NCBI GenBank assembly: GCA_040752595.1
Contig: JBFMGX010000032.1
Location: 1-64,000, forward strand
Origin: Candidatus Zixiibacteriota bacterium
GTDB taxonomy: Bacteria > Zixibacteria > MSB-5A5 > WJJR01
Length of the DNA stretch: 64,000 bases
Direction: 5' to 3'
The notes beneath the pieces were generated by a model, which searched no databases, was not told where the DNA came from, and worked only from the letters and a program-made list of their open reading frames with translations. Shown one piece after another: positions 1 through 8,956 of this stretch. Both the position numbers and the translations under genes were made by a program. Numbering within the stretch: the first letter of the stretch is position 1; each line of letters starts with the position of its first letter.

Positions 1-55
1 CGACCGGGCCTACAACCGGTCTTACAAGTTCGGCTGGGCCACGAGAGCCCGGTGC

Positions 56-121
56 CACGGGTCTTTAGACCCGTGAATCCCCGTCGCGAGAAGGCTGGCG
101 GCACGGGTCTGAAGACCCGTG
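56..121. repeat. Pair of palindromic repeats (family CACGGGTC)
   Basis: Two 20-bp palindromes lie at 56-75 and 102-121. Each has arms CACGGGTCT and AGACCCGTG around a 2-bp centre. The same pair recurs at the other end of the window (63931-63950 and 63971-63990). Both pairs are intergenic, so this is a dispersed paired-palindrome element. The stretch 1-191 holds no other gene that I can support. Confidence 0.85.
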
Positions 122-191
122 GCACAACAGATACCCAGAATCAGCAGGAGAGGTGGCGAGTCATATCGGTGCGTGTCGGTCGACCGCGCAC

Positions 192-1583
192 TCATCCCGC
201 GAGGTCGCGCGTGTCAGAGCCCGGTGCCGGTTTCGGTGGGACAGAGACCTGTTCGGCCAATCGGAACCGCAAGAAGCGGAACTTGATCGAGACCATGACC
301 CCGCGCACCACCCAGTCGGCCAGCATCGTCCACCAAACGCCCACCAGGCCGTATCCCAGCGTATACCCGAACACATACGAGAGCGGGAGCCGCACCAGCC
401 ACCCGCCGACGATCGGGGTCAACATCACCCAACGTGTCTCACCGGCGCCACGCAGGGCGCCGGCGACGACCATGGCGAACGCCAGCGGCACCTGGATCAA
501 TGCCGCGACGGCGCAGAACTGCACGCCGAGCGCGATGATCTCAGATTCGTCGGTGAAGAGGCGCATCCATTGTTCGGAGAACAGATAGAACGAGGCGCCC
601 AAGATGGCCATGAAGAGCGCCGAAATCTGCGTCGCTACCCACCCGGCCTTGCGGGCTCCATCGGGGTCTTTGGCACCGAGCCGTTGTCCCACCATGGTGG
701 TGGCGGCCTGCCCGAATCCGAGTGCCGGGAGAAACGAGATCGCCTCCATGTCGATGCCGATGCGATGGGCGGCGATGGCGGCGGCGCCAAAACCAGCCAG
801 AAAGCGGTAGTAGATCCCCTGCATGGTGTTGACCAAGAGGCGCTCACCTGCCGTGGGGGCACCCAGCCGCCAGACGGCCTTGGCCGCGCCCAGAGACAGG
901 TTCCTGATCCCCGGGGCCCACAGGCCGCGACGCGTCGCGATCACCGCCAAGACCAGGGTTCCGATGGCCTCCGAGACGCCGATTCCCCACGCGGAGCCTG
1001 CCACGCCGAGTGCCGGGATGCCGAACTTGCCGAAGATCGTCGCGTAGGCGACCAGCACGTGGAGCAGGTTTACGCCCAGTGTCACGTAGAGAGGGGTCTT
1101 CGCATCACCCGCCCCCTGGAAGATCGCCGAGAAGACATAGAACGCCCCCGAGAACACGAGCGCAATGTAGTAGACATGGAGGAACCGCAGTGATTCCGCC
1201 AACATCGCCTCGTCGGCGCCCATCCAACGGCACATCTGGGGCGAGGCCAACCACAGGATCGCCGCCAAGCCCAACGAGACCAGACCGGCGAGCACGACCA
1301 CGGCTCGTGCCACTTTCAGACGGCGCTCCGGCTCGTCGGCGCCGGTGTGATAGGCGATCAAGACCTGTCCGCCGATACCCAGTCCGCGCTGGATGGCCAT
1401 CGCGAAGAAGACCGGAATCTGTGCCATGCCCAGACCGGCCAGCGCGATCTCCGAGAGACGACCGACCATCGCCGTGTCGACAATGGCCGCGCCGCGCGAT
1501 AGGAGATTGGTCGCCGCCATCGGCCAGGCGAGCGCCCAAACTTCGCGGTGGAATCGCTCCTTTGTCGACGGCCCGTCGGACAT
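192..1583 (-). CDS. MATE-family multidrug/Na+ efflux transporter
   Basis: The 463-residue product is an integral membrane protein with about 12 hydrophobic segments, the usual MATE size. The N-terminus (MSDGPSTKERFHREVWALAW, then PMAATNLLSRGAAIVDTAMVG) matches the start of the DinF/NorM-like MATE fold, and the internal repeat (LRLGAPTAGERLLVN in the second half) fits the two-lobed architecture. The family exports cationic drugs or metabolites using Na+ or H+ gradients; the substrate here cannot be told. An upstream extension is open to 1940 but has no hydrophobic or conserved content and overlaps the divergent methylase, so the ATG at 1583 is preferred. Confidence 0.9.
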   Translation of the reverse strand: MSDGPSTKERFHREVWALAWPMAATNLLSRGAAIVDTAMVGRLSEIALAGLGMAQIPVFFAMAIQRGLGIGGQVLIAYHTGADEPERRLKVARAVVVLAGLVSLGLAAILWLASPQMCRWMGADEAMLAESLRFLHVYYIALVFSGAFYVFSAIFQGAGDAKTPLYVTLGVNLLHVLVAYATIFGKFGIPALGVAGSAWGIGVSEAIGTLVLAVIATRRGLWAPGIRNLSLGAAKAVWRLGAPTAGERLLVNTMQGIYYRFLAGFGAAAIAAHRIGIDMEAISFLPALGFGQAATTMVGQRLGAKDPDGARKAGWVATQISALFMAILGASFYLFSEQWMRLFTDESEIIALGVQFCAVAALIQVPLAFAMVVAGALRGAGETRWVMLTPIVGGWLVRLPLSYVFGYTLGYGLVGVWWTMLADWVVRGVMVSIKFRFLRFRLAEQVSVPPKPAPGSDTRDLAG

Positions 1584-1699
1584 GACGTGCCAAGTAAGCA
1601 ATGGACAGCCGACAGCACAATGCCCCGAAGCGTGCATCGCTTGCGACGTCCGCACAAAAGCGCTTGCGCGGTCAGGAGCGGCCATGGCTTCGTAAGTCC

Positions 1700-2545
1700 A
1701 TGGTTCGCCGTTTGGATCCCCAACAGTGGCCGGTTGTCTCGCACCGTCGGCTGTCCGAATGGCACAAGCTCGGCACGCGTAAGGGGCGGGCACAGACCGG
1801 GCTACTGTTGATTGAAGGCGTGCGTCTTGTCGGCGAGGCGATGCTGTCCGGTCAGGACGTCGAATGTGTGATGGCAGCGGATGACGATCAAGGTCTTGCC
1901 GGAATGCGTCATCTGGCCTTTCAAGTCGGGCAACTGCCAAAGTCCGTGCTGCGGGTGGCGAGGCGCGATTTCGAGAAGCTGGCGGACACGCGGCACGCCG
2001 CCGGTGTCGCCGCCTTGCTGCGATGGCATCCCCAATCTCTCACGGGGGTGCGCGTACCGCCCGAACGCGATTGTCGCGTGTTGATCTGTGATCACATTGC
2101 CGACCCCGGCAACCTCGGCACACTCATTCGGGCTGCGGCCGGACTGGGCATCGACCGGATCATCATCACGGCTGGCTCGGTCGAACTGACCAACCCCAAG
2201 ACAGTCCGTGCCACGGCCGGCGCTCTGTTTCATCTTCCGGTGCACGATGGAGTCGACGCCCCGGAGGCCGCCAGTTGGTGCCGCGACAGTGGGTTGGCGA
2301 TCCTGATCGCCGACGCGCATCGGGGCAAGATTCCCGATTCCGGACGGCCCGTCTCTCGGTGGGCACTCGTATTGGGCGGCGAGACGATTCCCCACGATCC
2401 GGTTTGGGGCACGATTCCCGCCGACAGACTGCATGTGCCGCTTCGGCATGGGGTCGAATCACTGAACGTCGCTGTGGCGGGGGCCCTTCTCATCGACCGC
2501 CTGACCCGTCACCAAGCAGGACATGGAGGGGTAAGGGAGCGATGA
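1700..2545 (+). CDS. TrmH/SpoU-family RNA 2'-O-methyltransferase
   Basis: The 281-residue product carries all three SPOUT signatures: DPGNLGTLIRAA (motif 1), LVLGGE (motif 2) and VPLRHGVESLNVAVAGALLI (motif 3). The N-terminal part (KGRAQTGLLLIEG) is the short RNA-binding domain of RlmB/TsnR-type enzymes. It should methylate a ribose 2'-OH in rRNA or tRNA using S-adenosylmethionine; the target site is not predictable. The frame is open from an ATG at 1601, but that would leave 17 bp for two divergent promoters. The ATG at 1700 starts just before conserved sequence and is preferred, though no strong ribosome binding site is visible for either. Confidence 0.88.
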   Translation: MVRRLDPQQWPVVSHRRLSEWHKLGTRKGRAQTGLLLIEGVRLVGEAMLSGQDVECVMAADDDQGLAGMRHLAFQVGQLPKSVLRVARRDFEKLADTRHAAGVAALLRWHPQSLTGVRVPPERDCRVLICDHIADPGNLGTLIRAAAGLGIDRIIITAGSVELTNPKTVRATAGALFHLPVHDGVDAPEAASWCRDSGLAILIADAHRGKIPDSGRPVSRWALVLGGETIPHDPVWGTIPADRLHVPLRHGVESLNVAVAGALLIDRLTRHQAGHGGVRER

Positions 2546-2609
2546 GACAATGTCCTGCAACCGCAGAGGCGGTATTGCGTAACTTGTCCGGGGGATGGAT
2601 CGGACCGTG

Positions 2610-3695
2610 ATGACACCTCATCGCCACAACCTATCGGCCGCCTTCCTGGGTATCGCGTGGGCAACAATCGTCCTGGGTGCAGGCGCGACAGAACCGTCGG
2701 CCCAAGTCGTCAAGATTCAGAAGCTGGGGGGCGGACGATTCATGTCCGAAAGCGTCCAGCAGATTCCCGTGCCGGGGATATCCAAGCTGCACCTGATTGG
2801 GTCGTCCAATCTCGGCGGAACGGTCACTCTGACTACGCGGCCGGTGGATTCGGTTCGCGTGGAGCTGGTCAAGGTCTTCCGCGTTCCCTCGGCCGACATG
2901 GCATACGATTGGGAGCGTCTGATCGCCTGCGATCTCGTGCTCTCGGATTCGATTCTGACGATCGACCTGAAGGCCCAAAGCAATGCCCCCTGGCAGGGGA
3001 GCGAGTGGTCCGCGCGTGCGGAAGTGACGGTCACCATTCCACCGGACTGGGACATCAATGTCGGCGCCCGGTTCTTCGAATTTGATCTGGCCGGACCGTT
3101 CGGCGCCGCCGTTGTCGACACCGAGTTCGGCCGTGTCAAGTTGCAGAGAGTGACCCGACGAACATCGGTGACCGGGTCGTACACCGCCATCGAGCTGGCC
3201 GAGGTACGCGGTGAAATCAGCGCCCAGACCAGCTATGCCGATTTGGAAGTCCGTGGCGCGATTTCCGCCGCCGAAAGGGCCGCGCGCCTCGTCAACACGT
3301 CGGGGTCGATTTCGGTGCGTGGTCTGGCCGGCGCCGTCGACGTTGAGACCGAGAATGCCCCCGTTACGCTGTCCGATCTGGTGCTGGTGGGATCGGAGTC
3401 CTCGCTGCGCGGGTCCAATGCCCCAATCGAGGCCGAGATCATCGAATTCGGTGATGCCCAGTTGGAAGTCCGCAACGGCAACGCGCCGGTCAGTCTGAAG
3501 GTGCCGCGCTCACTGTCGGCGCGGCTGAATCTTGTGGTCGGCATCGGGGGGCGAATCCACACCGAGGGGCTGATTGTCCAGACTCACCCCAATCAATTGC
3601 GGACGGGTCGCTTGGAAGGTGTCTGTGGCTCCGGTCAGGGCCTAATCGACGTCGACGTCAGTGGCTTCGGCCGGATCGACCTGACCGGGCGATAG
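2610..3695 (+). CDS. Exported DUF4097-like beta-helix protein
   Basis: The 361-residue protein starts with a signal peptide (MTPHRHNLSAAFLGIAWATI, then VLGAGA). The rest is rich in short beta repeats such as TSGSISVRGLAGAVDVETEN and GSNAPIEAEIIEFGDAQLEV. This repeat pattern of alternating S/N-A-P turns and V/I/L strands is typical of DUF4097 'putative adhesin' proteins, which form a beta-helix at the cell surface or periplasm. The function is unknown. An ATG 15 bp upstream (2595) is possible but has its purine run too close; 2610 has GGATCGG about 6 bp upstream. It lies between the RNA methylase and the SppA gene on the same strand. Confidence 0.75.
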   Translation: MTPHRHNLSAAFLGIAWATIVLGAGATEPSAQVVKIQKLGGGRFMSESVQQIPVPGISKLHLIGSSNLGGTVTLTTRPVDSVRVELVKVFRVPSADMAYDWERLIACDLVLSDSILTIDLKAQSNAPWQGSEWSARAEVTVTIPPDWDINVGARFFEFDLAGPFGAAVVDTEFGRVKLQRVTRRTSVTGSYTAIELAEVRGEISAQTSYADLEVRGAISAAERAARLVNTSGSISVRGLAGAVDVETENAPVTLSDLVLVGSESSLRGSNAPIEAEIIEFGDAQLEVRNGNAPVSLKVPRSLSARLNLVVGIGGRIHTEGLIVQTHPNQLRTGRLEGVCGSGQGLIDVDVSGFGRIDLTGR

Positions 3696-3851
3696 GTACA
3701 TCAGCCAGCTCGCCTCTTGTCTCCCCTCCCATTTCCTGTCAGCGGTTTTTGGGTCGCGCGATCGGGGCACTGATCTGATATTGCGACTGTCGGTGGCGGT
3801 CGGGCGTGGTTGCACTTTTGCCTTCACCCGCCCCCAGCAGGAGGGGAGAAG

Positions 3852-6329
3852 ATGAATGTCGGTGGGCACGGTACCATGACCGAGGCGCGGCGGTCGCGGC
3901 GCCTCGTGTGTTGGTGCTTCGCGGCCGTGGTCCTTTGGCCGGGATGTTGTGCGATGGCCGGTGAGCTCTTCCCCCGCGACCGCGTGCTGTTGCCGTTCAC
4001 GCCGGCGGCGATGGCACAGGGACCTTCGGCTTTGCGATTCAATCCGTCGGCGCTGGGGTCAGATCCCGAGTTCGCCCTGGATTACTATCATACATATTCA
4101 GATTCCTCATTCCATGGCAATGACGCGCTCTATGCCGCGCTGCGCGGCATCGGCGTGGCGATCGAATGGTATGGCGCCGACCGGACCCCGGCCGGGCATT
4201 CCTACACCATCGGGTTGGCGACATCCGCCGAGCGGGCGCTGGCCCTGGGATCGTCGTACCAGTGGCGGTCATCGGACGATCCGGTCCAGGACAAGTCGCA
4301 TTTCTGGTCGCACGGCCTCTGGTGGCGGCCGAACAACCGCTTGGCCCTCGCGGTCGTGGTCGACAACTACAATCGCATGAAGGTGCACGGCGAACGCTCC
4401 GATGCGCGGTTTGCCTATTCAGCGGCATGGCGGTTTCTGGACCGACGGTTGACCGTGGGCGGCGATTGGTATCAGCAGACGTCGGAGGCGTTGTTTGACG
4501 GCACCTATCGTGTCGGCGCCGCCTGGGAGGTGACCGATGGCCTGACGCTCTATGCCGATGTCGGCCGGGATCGGAGCTACTCGCTGGGCGGACGTCTGAA
4601 CCTGACGAGTTTCCTCACCGGATCGCACGCGACCTTTGACCGTCACGATGGCTGGCGCGGTGGTGTGGCCTGTGCGGGAATCCGTTCCCAGCGGCAGCGC
4701 CCGCTGGTCCACGTCCGCCGCGAAGTCGTCCATCTGGATCTGACCGGCGCGATTCCCGATCGCCGACCGCCCCGACTCCTCTTTGGTCGGACCCCGTATA
4801 CGACATGGGATTGGATCGATATGCTGGGCAAGGCGGAGACCGATCCATCCATCCGCGCTGTTGTTCTTCGCATCCAGGATCCCGAACTGGGTTGGGCACG
4901 CCGGCGGGAGTTGCGTCAGGCGCTGGCCCGTGTGCGCGCCGCGGGGAAATTCACGGTGGCCTATTGTGACGGCAACATCACGAACAGTGAATACTATCTG
5001 GCGACGGCCGCGGACCGCATCGTCGTTCCTCCGGTCTCCACGGTCGATCTGGTCGGGCTCAAGTCCGAAGTGGTCTTTGCGACGCGTCTGCTCGGCAAGC
5101 TTGGTATCGTCGCCGACCTGGAACACGTCGGCGAGTACAAGACCGCATCCGACCTGTTGACGCGGACGGACATGTCCCCGGCCCACCGTGAGGCACTCAA
5201 TGCACTGCTGGACGATCTCGATTCGTGCTGGGTCGCGGAGATGGCACAGTCGCGCGGTGTGAGCAGCGAACGGGTGCGCGCGTGGATCGATCACGGACCG
5301 TACGTCTCGGTCGATGCCCGTGGCGCGGGGCTGATCGACGAGGTGATCTATGCCGACCGTCTGGACAGCCTCGTGCGCGCATGCGCCGGTCCGGTCTGGG
5401 GGCACGTTACGCAGGCACAGTTGGCGGGCCGACATTATGCGACGTCAGCGTGGACCCATCCGCGGGTTGCGGTGGTTTTCGCCTCCGGCTCCATGGTCGA
5501 AGGGGTCGACGGCACCGCGCCGCTCTGGGGCGATGTCATGGGGGAACGGACGATCGTTCAGGCGATTCGCCGTGCCGCCGCCGACCGCCGCGTCAAGGCG
5601 ATCGTGCTGCGCATCGATTCGGGCGGCGGGTCGATCTTTGCCGCCGATGCCATCTGGCGTGAAGTGGCGCAGGCCAGAGCGAAGAAACCGGTGGTGGTGT
5701 CATTGGCCGACGTGGCAGCCTCCGGGGGATACTACATCGCCTGTGCCGCCGATTCGATCTTCGCGCAGCCGAACACCATCACCGGATCGATCGGTGTGAT
5801 CGCCGGCAAACTGGATCTCTCGGGGCTGTACGACAAGGCGGGTCTGGATCGTGAGGTCCTGACGCGGGGGCCTTACGCCGCGATGTACAGCGCCGGTCGC
5901 GCGTTCGACTCGACCGAACGCGTCGTCGTCCGCGATCAGATGCTGAGGGCGTATGGGCGCTTCGTCTCCATCGTGGCTGCCGGGAGACATCTCGCCGAGG
6001 ACTCGGTGGACGCGATCGGGCAGGGACGGGTCTGGTCCGGAACCGCGGCGTGTGGCCGGGGACTGGTGGATCGCCATGCCGACCTGCGTGAGGTCATCGC
6101 GGTGGCGGCCCGTATGGGAAGAATCGAGTCTGGTGACGCGATCGGCATCCAACTGCTGCCTCGGCCCGAATGGCGTCTGTTTGATGCCGGTCCGCTCGCG
6201 CAGACCAATGGGCTTGGGTCGATGGGCGGGTTCCTGCGGTCTGCGCTCGGCTCGTTCCCGCTGACCTCGTGGATTGCGAGTGATGCCAATGTGCGGTATG
6301 AACTGCCGTACTCCATCACGGTGCGCTGA
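3852..6329 (+). CDS. sppA: SppA signal peptide peptidase with N-terminal barrel-like domain
   Basis: The 825-residue protein has a signal sequence (about residues 15-36, ending GCCAMAGE). Next comes a roughly 250-residue region of amphipathic strands rich in aromatic residues (DYYHTYSDSS, SYQWRSSDDP, GLWWRPNNRLALAVVVDNY) that resembles an outer-membrane beta-barrel. Two S49 peptidase repeats follow from about residue 290. The catalytic pair of long SppA enzymes is present: Lys430 in GEYKTASD and Ser624 in DVAASGGYY, 194 residues apart (200 in E. coli SppA). The usual SPGG oxyanion motif reads SGGG. SppA cleaves leftover signal peptides in the membrane; the barrel-like half is not part of known SppA. 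The ATG at 3852 is chosen because AGGAGGGG lies directly upstream. Confidence 0.88.
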   Translation: MNVGGHGTMTEARRSRRLVCWCFAAVVLWPGCCAMAGELFPRDRVLLPFTPAAMAQGPSALRFNPSALGSDPEFALDYYHTYSDSSFHGNDALYAALRGIGVAIEWYGADRTPAGHSYTIGLATSAERALALGSSYQWRSSDDPVQDKSHFWSHGLWWRPNNRLALAVVVDNYNRMKVHGERSDARFAYSAAWRFLDRRLTVGGDWYQQTSEALFDGTYRVGAAWEVTDGLTLYADVGRDRSYSLGGRLNLTSFLTGSHATFDRHDGWRGGVACAGIRSQRQRPLVHVRREVVHLDLTGAIPDRRPPRLLFGRTPYTTWDWIDMLGKAETDPSIRAVVLRIQDPELGWARRRELRQALARVRAAGKFTVAYCDGNITNSEYYLATAADRIVVPPVSTVDLVGLKSEVVFATRLLGKLGIVADLEHVGEYKTASDLLTRTDMSPAHREALNALLDDLDSCWVAEMAQSRGVSSERVRAWIDHGPYVSVDARGAGLIDEVIYADRLDSLVRACAGPVWGHVTQAQLAGRHYATSAWTHPRVAVVFASGSMVEGVDGTAPLWGDVMGERTIVQAIRRAAADRRVKAIVLRIDSGGGSIFAADAIWREVAQARAKKPVVVSLADVAASGGYYIACAADSIFAQPNTITGSIGVIAGKLDLSGLYDKAGLDREVLTRGPYAAMYSAGRAFDSTERVVVRDQMLRAYGRFVSIVAAGRHLAEDSVDAIGQGRVWSGTAACGRGLVDRHADLREVIAVAARMGRIESGDAIGIQLLPRPEWRLFDAGPLAQTNGLGSMGGFLRSALGSFPLTSWIASDANVRYELPYSITVR

Positions 6330-6367
6330 TGCCCCATCACATTCACATCATTCGCCCTTCTGCCTGC

Positions 6368-6396
6368 TTGTGTTCGGATCGCGATCGCGCTATCCT
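6368..6396 (+). promoter_or_regulatory. Candidate sigma70 promoter for the ACT-domain gene
   Basis: TTGTGT (6368-6373) and TATCCT (6391-6396) are separated by 17 bp and lie 33 bp upstream of the ACT-domain start. Half of the -35 positions and four of the -10 positions match consensus. Confidence 0.35.
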
Positions 6397-6428
6397 GCCG
6401 CAGTCGACCCGCGCGGGAGATTGTGCCC

Positions 6429-6905
6429 ATGACCAGACTGGCGATCACGACCGATCCACATATCTGCAAATTCACGATCCATAATGTACCGGATCGACCC
6501 GGCGTCGCGGCGGATCTGTTCGGCCGCTTCGGTGCCGCGGGGATCAATATCCTGCTCTTGGCTTCGGCCGGATCAGCCGTGGGTCGCAGCGACGTATCCG
6601 TGACCGTCGGCGCCGACGATGCGGTGCGGCTGGCCCGCCTCTTGGAATCAGCCCGGGCCGAGCTTTCGGCCCAGAGCGTGAGCGAGCGTCATGATGTCGC
6701 CGCGATCAGTTTGATTTCCCAAGAGATGCGTCGTCTGCCCGGAGTGGCGGGGCGGATGTTTCGGGCGTTGTCGGCTCATGGTATCAACATCGACATGATC
6801 ACGGCCGCCGACGCCGCTGTGACATGCGTGATCGACGAGCGATTTCTCGCATCCGCCCAGAAGGCACTCCAGCAGGAGTTCCGCCAGGAGCTTTCGGTCC
6901 CTTGA
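6429..6905 (+). CDS. Tandem ACT-domain protein, aspartokinase-regulatory-like
   Basis: The 158-residue product consists of two ACT domains. The first begins FTIHNVPDRPGVAADLFGRF and the second contains LPGVAGRMFRALSAHGINID. The pattern DRPGVAADLFGRFGAAGINI is the one seen in the regulatory half of aspartokinase, but the kinase domain is absent. It probably senses an amino acid and acts as a free-standing regulatory subunit. No lysC is present in the window, so the partner is unknown. An in-frame GTG lies at 6423, but GCGGGAGA upstream is spaced 8 bp from the ATG at 6429, which is preferred. Confidence 0.8.
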   Translation: MTRLAITTDPHICKFTIHNVPDRPGVAADLFGRFGAAGINILLLASAGSAVGRSDVSVTVGADDAVRLARLLESARAELSAQSVSERHDVAAISLISQEMRRLPGVAGRMFRALSAHGINIDMITAADAAVTCVIDERFLASAQKALQQEFRQELSVP

Positions 6906-7100
6906 CCGACTCCATATGGTCGTCAAATCCAGCGGCTGTTGATGCATCTGAGACAGTTCTCTTGTCCCAAACCACAGTAGCACCTGATTCTATCTTGTGG
7001 TTCAATGGGTTAGCCGGGATTGTCCCACTGGCACCGGTCTTGCTTTCGAGTATGCGCTGCTGATGTTGCGTGGAGTGACCAAAACGAAAGGAGCACGGAC

Positions 7101-7457
7101 ATGGGACGATATCGCGCTTTGACGATCACGATTGCACTAACGGCGGCCAGTGTACTCGTCCTTGGCTGCGGTGCAGAGAAGAAGGAGTCTGAGACTGCCG
7201 CACCAAAATCGGGGACGCAGGCCAATCAGGCCGCGCAGCCGTACGCCATTGATTGGTGCATCGTTTCGGGTGAGAAACTGGGCGGGATGGGCGCCCCGGT
7301 GAGCTATCAGCATCAGGGGCGCGAGCTCAAGTTCTGCTGCAAGGGATGCATCAAGGACTTTGAACGCGAGCCGGCGCGCTATCTGGCCCGCTTGGATTCA
7401 GCCGTCGCCGGACAGATCCAGCAGCCGCACGTCGAAGAAGAAGGCCACGGCGGCTGA
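7101..7457 (+). CDS. Small lipoprotein with TRASH/YHS-like metal-binding domain
   Basis: The 118-residue protein has a lipoprotein signal ending in VLVLGC. After a 30-residue A/K/E-rich linker comes a domain with the cysteine pattern DWCIVSGEKLGG then KFCCKGCIKDFEREPARYL. This matches the TRASH/YHS type of heavy-metal-binding fold (Cys near a Gly-rich turn, then CCxGC before an F..P.YL motif). A role as a periplasmic metal sensor or chaperone is inferred. The start is set by AAAGGAG eight bases upstream of ATG 7101. The 195 bp before it hold no other gene. Confidence 0.82.
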   Translation: MGRYRALTITIALTAASVLVLGCGAEKKESETAAPKSGTQANQAAQPYAIDWCIVSGEKLGGMGAPVSYQHQGRELKFCCKGCIKDFEREPARYLARLDSAVAGQIQQPHVEEEGHGG

Positions 7458-7502
7458 TCACGTTCGACATCAATCACCCGATCGGGCGCGGGCGAGCGCT
7501 GC

Positions 7503-8402
7503 CTATTGCCTTGTGACCGGTCGGGTTTGTGCATAGTACACGCCTGCGATGATGATCGCCGCGTATCCGGCGACCGCGATCGTCAGTTCCTCTCCCAAGA
7601 GCGCGTACCCCGCCAACGTGGCGACGATCGCCTCGAGGAAGAGAAACATGCTCGTGTTCATCGCGGAGAGGCGCTTCAGCCCCGCCGCCCACCAGTAGTA
7701 AGCCAGCCCCGACGGCACGATGCCGATCAGGATCGTCAGCCACCACGCCTGAGCCGACATCGCGCCCGCCTCGCGTCCCAAACGTCCGGCGCCGAGTCCG
7801 AGGAAGAAGACAAAACCCATCGTCATGTGGATGGTCGCGATGGCCAGCGGCGAGTAGCGGATCAGGCGCGACTTGGTCATGATCGTGTACAGCGACCAGG
7901 TCAGCACACTACACAGTGCCAATATGTCGCCCCAGTTGTGTACGAACGACAACCGTGCCGGATTCCCCCGGGTCGCCAGAAACAGGACGCCGATGACGGC
8001 GATCAACAGTCCGATCACCTGGCGCCATGACACCCGTTCCCGCAGAAACACCCAGCCGAGCAGTCCCGTGACCGGTGGAATCAACGTCAGAATCCACCCG
8101 GTGTTGGTCGCCGAGGTGAAGCGCAGACTGTTGACCTGGATCAACTGGTGGGCGATGATGCCGACGGCGCCAGCGCCGAGGACAATGCCGAGGTCACGCC
8201 GCGCCAGCGACAATCGCACCCGACCCATGAGGCAAAGAGCGAGTAGGATCGCTGCACCGATTCCCAATCGCAGGGTGAGGAAGACGACCGGCGACAACGT
8301 CCGCAGGACAATCTTGGCCAGCGGAAAATAGACGCCCCAGGCGGTGATCGCCGCCAGCGAATAGAGCACGCCGAGCCACGAATCGCGGCGGGATGTGGTC
8401 AT
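7503..8402 (-). CDS. EamA/DMT-superfamily transporter
   Basis: The 299-residue protein has ten hydrophobic segments arranged as two EamA repeats of about 140 residues. The first has VYFPLAKIVLRTLSPVVFLT and LGVLYSLAAITAWGV, the second ILALCSVLTWSLYTIMTKS. This is the drug/metabolite transporter fold of RhaT/YdcZ-like exporters; the substrate is unknown. Its ATG overlaps the stop codon of the preceding RAYT gene in an ATGA arrangement (8399-8402), so the transposase gene is translationally coupled to it. Confidence 0.9.
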   Translation of the reverse strand: MTTSRRDSWLGVLYSLAAITAWGVYFPLAKIVLRTLSPVVFLTLRLGIGAAILLALCLMGRVRLSLARRDLGIVLGAGAVGIIAHQLIQVNSLRFTSATNTGWILTLIPPVTGLLGWVFLRERVSWRQVIGLLIAVIGVLFLATRGNPARLSFVHNWGDILALCSVLTWSLYTIMTKSRLIRYSPLAIATIHMTMGFVFFLGLGAGRLGREAGAMSAQAWWLTILIGIVPSGLAYYWWAAGLKRLSAMNTSMFLFLEAIVATLAGYALLGEELTIAVAGYAAIIIAGVYYAQTRPVTRQ

Positions 8403-8947
8403 GGACAGGTCAGTGTCGGGTTTTCCCGATCCAATGCCCAGGCCAGGCGATTGTTGAGGACGTATTCGCGCGTGGCGTGCAGATCGTCGTCATTACGGAT
8501 GACGTGTTCGTAGTAGTTGCGTTGCCAGACAGGTTGGCCAGGTGTTCCGCGGAAGGCGTTGATCCGTTTGGTTGTTGCCCCTTTGAAACCGCGCACGATC
8601 GCGCCGATGGTTTGCGACGGCGACGCAAGGCGCGGCGTAGGGGCGTATTGCAATACGCCCCTACGGTCGGTGATGAAGACAATCGCGTGGAAGTGATTGG
8701 GCATGACAACAAACGTGTCCGGCGCGACCTGCGGACGGAGCGTAGGTGTGTGAAGCCATTCGTCCTCCACGATCCGTCCCGTATCATTCAACCGCATTGT
8801 CCCATCAACGATCTCCCCGAATAGGCATCGCCGGTCCTGCGTGCAGATTGTGACGAAGTATGCGCCGGATTGGGAATAGTCATACTCGCGGAGGCGTACC
8901 GACCGACGACGCCTAACGGCTGGACTTTCCTTCGTCTTGTTCGTCAC
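8399..8947 (-). CDS. REP-associated tyrosine transposase (RAYT, Y1_Tnp)
   Basis: The 182-residue protein has the IS200-like Y1 transposase signatures: LREYDYSQSGAYFVTICTQD at the N-terminus, the HUH metal motif in MPNHFHAIV, and the catalytic tyrosine region in WQRNYYEHVIRNDDDL. RAYT enzymes nick and join single-stranded DNA at REP-type palindromes. It starts with GTG at 8947 and overlaps the following DMT gene by 4 bp. A 28-bp palindrome (8637-8664) is read in frame just after the HUH motif, giving residues RRGVLQYAPT. It is intact, with normal length for the family. Confidence 0.9.
   Translation of the reverse strand: MTNKTKESPAVRRRRSVRLREYDYSQSGAYFVTICTQDRRCLFGEIVDGTMRLNDTGRIVEDEWLHTPTLRPQVAPDTFVVMPNHFHAIVFITDRRGVLQYAPTPRLASPSQTIGAIVRGFKGATTKRINAFRGTPGQPVWQRNYYEHVIRNDDDLHATREYVLNNRLAWALDRENPTLTCP
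8637..8664. repeat. GTAGGGGC palindrome inside the RAYT gene
   Basis: A perfect 28-bp palindrome with arms GTAGGGGCGTATTG and CAATACGCCCCTAC sits inside the transposase coding sequence without breaking its frame. Its outer arms GTAGGGGC/GCCCCTAC are shared by intergenic elements at 8957, 9005-9030, 25368, 44404-44453 and 48381-48404. Confidence 0.9.
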
Positions 8948-8956
8948 GTTAGATCC

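Noticed and set aside
153-1193. A 346-codon open frame on the plus strand across the MATE gene
   Set aside because: Rich in Arg, His and Gly with no hydrophobic pattern or motif; the minus-strand MATE protein explains the region.
4419-5435. A 338-codon minus-strand frame across sppA
   Set aside because: Shadow frame; sppA has catalytic motifs, signal sequence and ribosome binding site.
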